NCBI GenBank assembly: GCA_023418375.1
Contig: JAEZZV010000150.1
Coordinates: forward strand, 1 to 5,434
Direction: 5' to 3'
Origin: Actinomycetes bacterium
Lineage (GTDB): Bacteria; Actinomycetota; Actinomycetes; Actinomycetales; Cellulomonadaceae
Length of the DNA: 5,434 bases
Part shown: positions 1-5,434 of the stretch, in pieces
Layout of the letters: every line of letters begins with the position of its first letter
How positions within the stretch are numbered: the stretch's first letter is position 1
Notes under the pieces: generated by a model
Database searches by the model: none
What the model was told of the DNA's origin: nothing
What the model saw: the letters and a program-made list of their open reading frames with translations, nothing else
Program-made: the position numbers and the translations under genes

Positions 1-2
1 CC

Positions 3-833
3 TCAGCGCAGGGTCAGCTGGCGCGCGACGAGGCCCGCGCGGGCCCGCCGGGCCGTCGCGTCGAGCGGCTCGTCGACGGCGAGGGCACCCTCCAGGCGCT
101 CGTCGAGCGCGGCCATGAGCTCCTCGATCCGCTCGTCGTCCAGGCCGGCCTCGAGCTCCCACACCGGGACCACGAGCCCGCACGAGCGGAAGGCGCCGAG
201 GAAGCGGCCCTGCGCGCCGCCGTCGCCCAGGCCGGACTCCCGGCGGGCGTGCAGGCGCGCGAGGGCGTCCATGAACGTCTCCTCGTCGTGGGGCTGCGCC
301 CAGCGCACGTACTCGCGACCGCTCATCTTCGTCCAGTAGGCGTGCTCGACCGAGGTCAGGCGACGCGTGGGGACCATGTCGAGCGCGTCGGCCGTCGCGG
401 CGGCGTCGGCCTCGAGGTCGCTGCCCTCCAGGCCCCAGAAGTCGAAGGCGTCGTGCACCGTGACGGTGAAGGGGACGGACAGGTCGAGCACGTCCTGCAG
501 CCGCGGCCCGTCGGCGTCCTCGGGGAGGGTGGCGCTCCGGATGGCCGTGCCCGGCTCGAGCGCGAGCGCACGCAGCAACAGGTCGGCGAGGTCCCGCGAG
601 GCGTCCCCCGAGCCGGCGTTCTGCTGGAGCGCGAGGAGGATCACGCCGTCGGCGCGGTGGATCGCGGGCCAGGCACCCGGCAGCAGGGTGACGACCATGA
701 CGTCCTTGGCGCCGTGGGCCTTGGCGGTCCGCGCGGTCGCCGACGCGGCCGGGACCACCTCGCGCATCGCCACCCAGTCGGGCTCCCCGGGCAGACCCTC
801 GAACGGACGCAGCACGAACTCGCTCCTCGCCAT
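3..833 (-). CDS. DUF5926 family protein, function unknown
   Basis: Predicted soluble 276-residue protein with no signal peptide or membrane helix. The N-terminal block FEGLPGEPDWVAMREVVPAA (residues 11-30) and the later block with REYVRWAQP (173-181), FLGAFRSCGL (211-220) and VPVWEL (222-227) match my memory of the DUF5926 family, which is confined to Actinobacteria and has no established role. The C-terminal third (about 228-276) is charged and probably helical. Family members often carry a basic Lys/Arg-rich N-terminal tail. Here that tail is almost absent, with only nine residues before the conserved block. The ATG at 833 is chosen because the conserved block begins right after it and the upstream frame reads as Gly/Pro-rich low-complexity sequence. 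The frame stays open far upstream, but only because it is antisense to pgm. No Shine-Dalgarno sequence lies at normal distance, but a TANNNT hexamer 8 nt upstream suggests a leaderless mRNA. It is divergent from pgm. Coding status is confident; the family name is from memory. Confidence 0.88.
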   Translation of the reverse strand: MARSEFVLRPFEGLPGEPDWVAMREVVPAASATARTAKAHGAKDVMVVTLLPGAWPAIHRADGVILLALQQNAGSGDASRDLADLLLRALALEPGTAIRSATLPEDADGPRLQDVLDLSVPFTVTVHDAFDFWGLEGSDLEADAAATADALDMVPTRRLTSVEHAYWTKMSGREYVRWAQPHDEETFMDALARLHARRESGLGDGGAQGRFLGAFRSCGLVVPVWELEAGLDDERIEELMAALDERLEGALAVDEPLDATARRARAGLVARQLTLR

Positions 834-841
834 GGGCAGCG

Positions 842-847
842 AGGGTA
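842..847 (-). promoter_or_regulatory. Candidate -10 element of a leaderless promoter for the DUF5926 gene
   Basis: On the minus strand the hexamer TACCCT fits the actinobacterial -10 pattern TANNNT. Only 8 nt separate it from the ATG at 833, so transcription would begin at or within a couple of bases of the start codon. This agrees with the missing Shine-Dalgarno sequence: the only G-run upstream (GGGGGGA, 852-858) ends about 18 nt from the ATG, which is too far. No good -35 box is visible. A short TANNNT match is weak evidence alone; the geometry is what makes it credible. Confidence 0.35.
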
Positions 848-926
848 CCGGTCCCCCCGGCCCGGGCCCCACCCGGGGCGCCGGTCCGCCCGACCGGAAG
901 CCGTGGAGTCCCGCCGCGCTCGGTGC

Positions 927-930
927 GAGG
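927..930 (+). promoter_or_regulatory. Ribosome binding site of pgm
   Basis: GAGG, within GCGAGG, lies 8 nt before the ATG at 939. This is good Shine-Dalgarno spacing and supports that ATG over the long open frame upstream, which is antisense to the DUF5926 gene. Confidence 0.6.
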
Positions 931-938
931 ATCGGGGC

Positions 939-2633
<1,695 letters not shown>

Positions 2634-2655
2634 CGCCCCGGGCCCGCATATCCCG

Positions 2656-2684
2656 TTCTCGGGTGTCGGCCCGAGGGTCGAGAA
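2656..2684. promoter_or_regulatory. Imperfect 29-bp dyad upstream of the MFS gene, candidate operator or RNA hairpin
   Basis: Around a central C at 2670 the two 14-nt arms are complementary at 10 positions: outer TTCTCG (2656-2661) with CGAGAA (2679-2684), and inner TCGG (2666-2669) with CCGA (2671-2674). The right arm runs into the A of the MFS start codon. The same bases allow an alternative RNA stem, CTCGGG (2658-2663) with CCCGAG (2670-2675) and a 6-nt loop, which would bury most of the Shine-Dalgarno sequence. Either reading would be regulatory. Dyads of this quality also arise by chance in GC-rich DNA, so this is only a candidate. Confidence 0.3.
2673..2676 (+). promoter_or_regulatory. 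Ribosome binding site of the MFS gene
   Basis: GAGG lies 7 nt before the ATG at 2684 and decides the start. The second in-frame ATG at 2693 has GGAG only 3 nt before it, which is too close. The site overlaps the right arm of the dyad at 2656-2684. Confidence 0.55.
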
Positions 2685-3985
2685 TGGAGCACATGCTCCG
2701 GCCCTACCGCGAGGTTCTCGCGCGCCCGGGCGCCCTGGCCTTCTCGTCCGCGGGCGTCCTGGCCCGCCTGCCCATGTCCATGGTCGGCATCGCGATCGTG
2801 CTCGCGGTGCCCGAGGTCTACGGCTCCTACGCGCTCGCCGGCCAGATCACCGCCGTGTACGTCATCGTGCACGCCGTGGCCGCGCCGCTGCTCGCGCACC
2901 TGGTCGACAGGTACGGCCAGGCGCGGATCATGACGCCCGCGCTGCGCGTCGCCGGCGTCGGGATCGCCGGCGTCATCGCGGCCATCGCGCTCGAGGCGCA
3001 CCCGGCGTGGATCTTCGCGTCGGCGATCGTGGCCGGCGCGAGCATCGGCTCGGTCGGCGCCCTGGTCCGCGCGCGCTGGACGTACGTGCTGCGCGACCCG
3101 GCCGAGATCCACACGGCCTACTCCCTCGAGTCGGCACTGGACGAGTTCGTGTTCATCGTCGGCCCGGTGGTCGCGACGGTGCTCTCGACGAGCGTGGCCC
3201 CCACCGCGGGCCTCTGGCTGCCCGCCGCGGCCGTGCTCGTCGGCGGCTGGCTGCTGCTGTCGCAGCGGGTCACCGAGCCGCCGGTCGTGCGCCGCGCCCC
3301 GGGCGCACCGGGCGGCAGCATCCTCCGCTCGGGCGGCATGGTCGTGCTCACCCTGGTCTTCGCGGCGGTCGGCTCGATCTTCGGGGCGACCGACGTCGCG
3401 ACCGTCGCCTTCGCGGAGGAGCAGGGCAGCAAGTCGGCCGCGGGCGCCGTCCTCGCGGTGTTCGCGTGCGGCTCGATGCTGTCCGGGCTCGGCTACGGCC
3501 TGAAGCACTGGACCAGCCCGCTGTGGCGCCGCTTCGCCCTGGGCGTGGTCGCGCTCGCCGCGGGCGTCTCGCTGTTCTTCGTCGTGACCAGCCTGCCGAT
3601 GCTCGCGGCGGTCATGTTCGTGACCGGCTTCACCATCGCGCCGACCATCATCAACGGCAACGGCCTGGTCACCTCGTTCGTCCGGCACGACCAGCTGACG
3701 ACCGGCCTCGCGTGGGTCGGCACGGCGTTGGGCGTGGGCGTGTCCATCGGCTCGGCGGCGGCGGGAGCGGCCGTCGACGGCAACGGCGCGCACGGCGGGT
3801 TCCTCGTCGTGGCGGCGTCGGCGGCGTTCGCCGTGCTCGCGACGCTCGTCGCGCTCCCCACGCTGCGGGCGGGGCACGTCGAGGTCGTGCCCGTGGCCGT
3901 GCCCCAGGCGCCACCCGCGCCCGCGCCCGAGCCCGAGGCCGTCGGTCAGGCGACCGTCGTCCCGAACAGCGCGCCCAGGCCGTAG
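2684..3985 (+). CDS. Major facilitator superfamily transporter, substrate unknown
   Basis: A 433-residue integral membrane protein with about twelve hydrophobic segments in two sets of six, roughly at residues 18-42, 48-71, 84-102, 107-128, 152-172, 177-193, 218-240, 251-272, 281-301, 305-326, 340-362 and 371-393. The loop between helices 2 and 3 carries DRYGQAR (75-81), an MFS motif A signature. Helix 5 has ESALDEFVFIVGP (149-161), with acidic residues entering the membrane and a GP pair as in motif C-like positions. A hydrophilic central loop (194-216) separates the halves. The sequence resembles uncharacterised actinobacterial MFS proteins, probably efflux pumps, but I cannot name a substrate. 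Residues about 398-433 form a Pro/Ala/Val/Glu tail, including PAPAPEPE (411-418) encoded by hexanucleotide repeats. The last 40 bp overlap the oppositely oriented ferritin-VIT1 gene. The gene sits 50 bp after pgm. Coding status and superfamily are confident; function is not. Confidence 0.9.
   Translation: MEHMLRPYREVLARPGALAFSSAGVLARLPMSMVGIAIVLAVPEVYGSYALAGQITAVYVIVHAVAAPLLAHLVDRYGQARIMTPALRVAGVGIAGVIAAIALEAHPAWIFASAIVAGASIGSVGALVRARWTYVLRDPAEIHTAYSLESALDEFVFIVGPVVATVLSTSVAPTAGLWLPAAAVLVGGWLLLSQRVTEPPVVRRAPGAPGGSILRSGGMVVLTLVFAAVGSIFGATDVATVAFAEEQGSKSAAGAVLAVFACGSMLSGLGYGLKHWTSPLWRRFALGVVALAAGVSLFFVVTSLPMLAAVMFVTGFTIAPTIINGNGLVTSFVRHDQLTTGLAWVGTALGVGVSIGSAAAGAAVDGNGAHGGFLVVAASAAFAVLATLVALPTLRAGHVEVVPVAVPQAPPAPAPEPEAVGQATVVPNSAPRP
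3914..3937 (+). repeat. Hexanucleotide repeats encoding a Pro-Ala/Pro-Glu tail
   Basis: Two CCCGCG units followed by two CCCGAG units run in frame and encode Pro-Ala, Pro-Ala, Pro-Glu, Pro-Glu near the end of the MFS protein. The repeat is a multiple of three, so a change in unit number would alter tail length without a frameshift. It lies just before the overlap with the converging gene. Confidence 0.6.
3946..3985. other. Convergent 3' overlap of the MFS and ferritin-VIT1 genes
   Basis: The plus-strand TAG of the MFS gene (3983-3985) and the minus-strand TGA of the ferritin-VIT1 gene (3946-3948) cross over by 40 bp. The same DNA encodes the end of the MFS tail on one strand and the last 12 residues plus stop of the VIT1 domain on the other. 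No terminator hairpin with a T-tract is visible here, so the transcripts probably overlap. Confidence 0.85.
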
Positions 3986-5040
3986 GTCACCGCAGCCGCG
4001 CCGTAGCCGATCGCGAGCTGACGCAGCGCCCGGCGCACGGGCGGGCCGCCGCTGATGAGCCCGACGAACGCGCCCGTGATCATCAGCGCGAGGCCGACGG
4101 CGGCCAGCGCGACGACGAGCGCCGTCGTTCCCCCGAGGCCGAACACGTACGGCAGCACGGGGATCACGGCGCCCATGGCGAAGAAGCAGAACGACGACGA
4201 CGCCGCACCCCACGCGGTCCCGACCGCCTCGTGCGGGTCGACGTCGGGGTCGGTCTCCGCGTGGAACCGACGGGTCGCGGTGCCGAGGAGGATCTCCTGC
4301 ATGAGCTGGTCGGCGTGCTCCCGCGCCTCCTCCGCGCCCATCCCCCGGGCGCGGTAGACGAGCGCGAGCTCGTTCGCGTCGACGTCGAGGTGCGGCAGCG
4401 CGTCGGCCGCGTCCGGGCTCGGGGTGGACGCCGCGAGCAGCTCGCGCTGCGAGCGCACGGAGATGAACTCGCCGGCACCCATCGAGAGCGCTCCGGCGAG
4501 GAGGCCGGCCAGGCCGGTGAGGAGGACGACGCCCCGCTCGGTGCCGGCCGCCGCGACGCCCATGATCAGGGCGACGTTCGAGACCAGGCCGTCGTTGGCG
4601 CCGAACACCGCGGCGCGGAAGCTGCCCGCGAGGCGGTTGCGGCCACGCGTCGCGAGCGCCCGCACCACCTCGGCGTGGATGCGCTCGTCGGCGGCCATCG
4701 TCGGGGTCGCGTCGGTGTCCGCCTCGTACGTCGCGCGGACCTCGGCGCGCTGGGCGAGCGCGAGCACGAACACCGACCCGAACCGGCGCGCGAGCAGCGC
4801 GAGGACCCGGAAGCGGAACCCGGGCCGGGACATCCGACCGGCTCGGTCGCCGAGCAGGGCCTGCCAGTGCGCGGCGTGCCGGCCCTCGGCGTCGGCGAGG
4901 GCGAGCAGGATCTCGCGCTCCTCACCCTCCTTGCGGCGGGCGAGGTCGCGGTAGACACCTGCCTCGGCCAGCTCGTCGGCGAGGTAGCGCCGCCAGCGGC
5001 GCAGGTCGGCGGGGGTGGGTGCGGAAGCCGTGCTCGTCAC
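3946..5040 (-). CDS. Ferritin-like/VIT1 fusion, predicted Fe2+/Mn2+ transporter (MbfA-like)
   Basis: A 364-residue membrane protein. Residues about 12-130 form a ferritin/rubrerythrin-like four-helix domain with probable di-iron ligands: Glu23 or Glu26 in helix 1, E52-x-x-H55 in helix 2, Glu100 or Glu106 in helix 3, and E119-x-x-H122 in helix 4. Residues about 140-364 are a VIT1/CCC1 domain: FGANDGLVSN (146-155) opens helix 1, LSMGAGEFISV (185-195) closes helix 2, and helices 3-5 fall near 276-299, 303-328 and 337-360. The same architecture occurs in rhizobial MbfA, an iron exporter; that role here is inferred. The cytosolic segment between helices 2 and 3 has no Glu between 200 and 224, where relatives are usually Glu-rich. 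The start is the GTG at 5040: conserved helix 1 follows soon after, and upstream the frame overlaps metF. No clear Shine-Dalgarno sequence is seen. The 4-nt gap from the metF stop suggests an operon and translational coupling. Confidence 0.93.
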   Translation of the reverse strand: MTSTASAPTPADLRRWRRYLADELAEAGVYRDLARRKEGEEREILLALADAEGRHAAHWQALLGDRAGRMSRPGFRFRVLALLARRFGSVFVLALAQRAEVRATYEADTDATPTMAADERIHAEVVRALATRGRNRLAGSFRAAVFGANDGLVSNVALIMGVAAAGTERGVVLLTGLAGLLAGALSMGAGEFISVRSQRELLAASTPSPDAADALPHLDVDANELALVYRARGMGAEEAREHADQLMQEILLGTATRRFHAETDPDVDPHEAVGTAWGAASSSFCFFAMGAVIPVLPYVFGLGGTTALVVALAAVGLALMITGAFVGLISGGPPVRRALRQLAIGYGAAAVTYGLGALFGTTVA

Positions 5041-5044
5041 CGCA

Positions 5045-5434
5045 CTAGCGTGCCACCGGGGCGACCGCCGCAGGCGGGACCGGAAGCCGCAGCGCCGCCA
5101 GGAGGTCGAGCGTCGCGGGGTGGGTGTTGAACGTGTACAGGTGCACGCCCGGCGCACCCACCGCGAGCACCGCGTCGACCAGCTCCACGCCGAACCCGCG
5201 GCCGGTCGCGACGCGCGCGTCGTCGTCGGCGCAGGCGTCGAGGGCCGCCAGGACCGACGGCGGCACCGGGACCCCGCTGAGCTCCTCGAGGCGCCGCAGC
5301 CGCGCCGGCTCCGCGAGCGGCACGACGCCGGGGACCAGCGGGATCAGCACCCCGGCCGCGCGGGCCGCGGCCACGTAGCTCGCGTAGGCGTCCGCCGCGT
5401 AGAAGACCTGCGTGATGGCGTAGTCCGCGCCGGC
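5045..5434 (-). CDS. metF: Methylenetetrahydrofolate reductase, C-terminal part (5' end beyond window)
   Basis: This is the last 129 residues of a TIM-barrel flavoenzyme that reduces 5,10-methylene-THF to 5-methyl-THF for methionine synthesis; the start lies beyond the right edge. Fragment residues 4-11, DYAITQVF, match the conserved AITQ-F substrate-site motif of MetF. IPLVPGVVPL (31-40) matches the IPGI-P barrel strand. The segment RLEELSGVPVPPSVLAALD follows the family pattern. HLYTFNTHPAT (98-108) stands where E. coli has HFYTLNR, so the Arg of that motif is replaced by Thr here. A short Pro/Ala/Val tail ends at the TAG (5045-5047). It resembles the classical flavin-dependent family rather than the flavin-independent mycobacterial Rv2172c type. 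It lies immediately upstream of the ferritin-VIT1 gene with a 4-nt gap, so it is probably the first or an internal gene of that operon. Confidence 0.92.
   Translation of the reverse strand, partial: AGADYAITQVFYAADAYASYVAAARAAGVLIPLVPGVVPLAEPARLRRLEELSGVPVPPSVLAALDACADDDARVATGRGFGVELVDAVLAVGAPGVHLYTFNTHPATLDLLAALRLPVPPAAVAPVAR

Larger units (their letters stand above)
834..938. other. Divergent GC-rich intergenic region between the DUF5926 gene and pgm
   Basis: This 105-bp gap must hold the promoters for both divergent genes unless they lie inside coding sequence. It is extremely GC-rich. It contains the 10-bp palindrome GGCCCGGGCC (859-868) and two copies of CCCGGG (861-866 and 872-877) separated by 5 nt, which could form a short GC hairpin in either strand. 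In sequence this rich in G and C such palindromes are expected by chance, so no operator is claimed. I see no TANNNT element facing pgm. Confidence 0.5.

Noticed and set aside
859..877. GC palindromes in the pgm upstream gap as a terminator or operator
   Set aside because: The stems are only about 5-6 bp of pure G and C with no T-tract, and self-complementary GC words are expected by chance here.
2649..2654. TATCCC as a -10 element for the MFS gene
   Set aside because: It lacks the final T of TANNNT, and no -35 box lies at the right distance, so support is too weak to annotate.
3007..5130. 707-residue plus-strand open frame
   Set aside because: It is an out-of-frame reading of the MFS gene and then antisense to the ferritin-VIT1 gene. 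Its composition is Arg/Gly-rich with no motif, while both true genes show conserved residues.
5041..5157. ATG start at 5157 for the ferritin-VIT1 gene
   Set aside because: It would overlap metF by over 100 bp and add an Arg/Cys-rich, non-conserved segment. The GTG at 5040 fits the domain start and the gene spacing.

Overview
This window looks like an ordinary chromosomal stretch of a high-GC actinobacterium. A member of the Micrococcales, near Cellulomonas or its relatives, is my best guess. The reasons are the very GC-rich sequence with nearly all third codon positions G or C, a DUF5926-type gene (a family I know only from Actinobacteria), and the style of the phosphoglucomutase. The genus is an inference from protein style, since no marker gene such as rRNA is present.

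Layout from left to right: (1) a complete minus-strand gene (3-833) for a DUF5926 family protein of unknown function. (2) A 105-bp GC-rich divergent gap (834-938) with a candidate leaderless promoter for the minus-strand gene. (3) A complete plus-strand pgm gene (939-2633) for alpha-D-glucose-phosphate-specific phosphoglucomutase, with every catalytic motif intact. (4) A 50-bp gap (2634-2683) carrying an imperfect 29-bp dyad over the ribosome-binding region of the next gene. (5) A complete plus-strand 12-helix MFS transporter (2684-3985) with an unusual proline-rich tail. (6) A complete minus-strand gene (3946-5040) for a ferritin-like/VIT1 fusion, a predicted iron or manganese transporter. 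It overlaps the MFS gene tail-to-tail by 40 bp. (7) The 3' end of a minus-strand metF-type methylenetetrahydrofolate reductase gene (5045 to beyond 5434), only 4 nt upstream of the VIT1 fusion and so probably cotranscribed with it.

The genes do not form one obvious pathway. Pgm links glycolysis to glucose-1-phosphate for storage polysaccharide and envelope sugars. MetF supplies 5-methyl-THF for methionine synthesis. The ferritin-VIT1 protein is expected to export or sequester Fe2+ or Mn2+. The MFS protein has no assignable substrate. Coding density is near complete, and I see no tRNA, rRNA, CRISPR array, insertion sequence, phage gene or toxin-antitoxin pair. The most notable points are the ferritin-VIT1 fusion with a Glu-poor cytosolic segment, its tight coupling to metF, the convergent overlap, the dyad before the MFS gene, and a Thr/Gly/Ser-rich insertion next to the Pgm catalytic loop. 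I found no convincing new multi-gene system.
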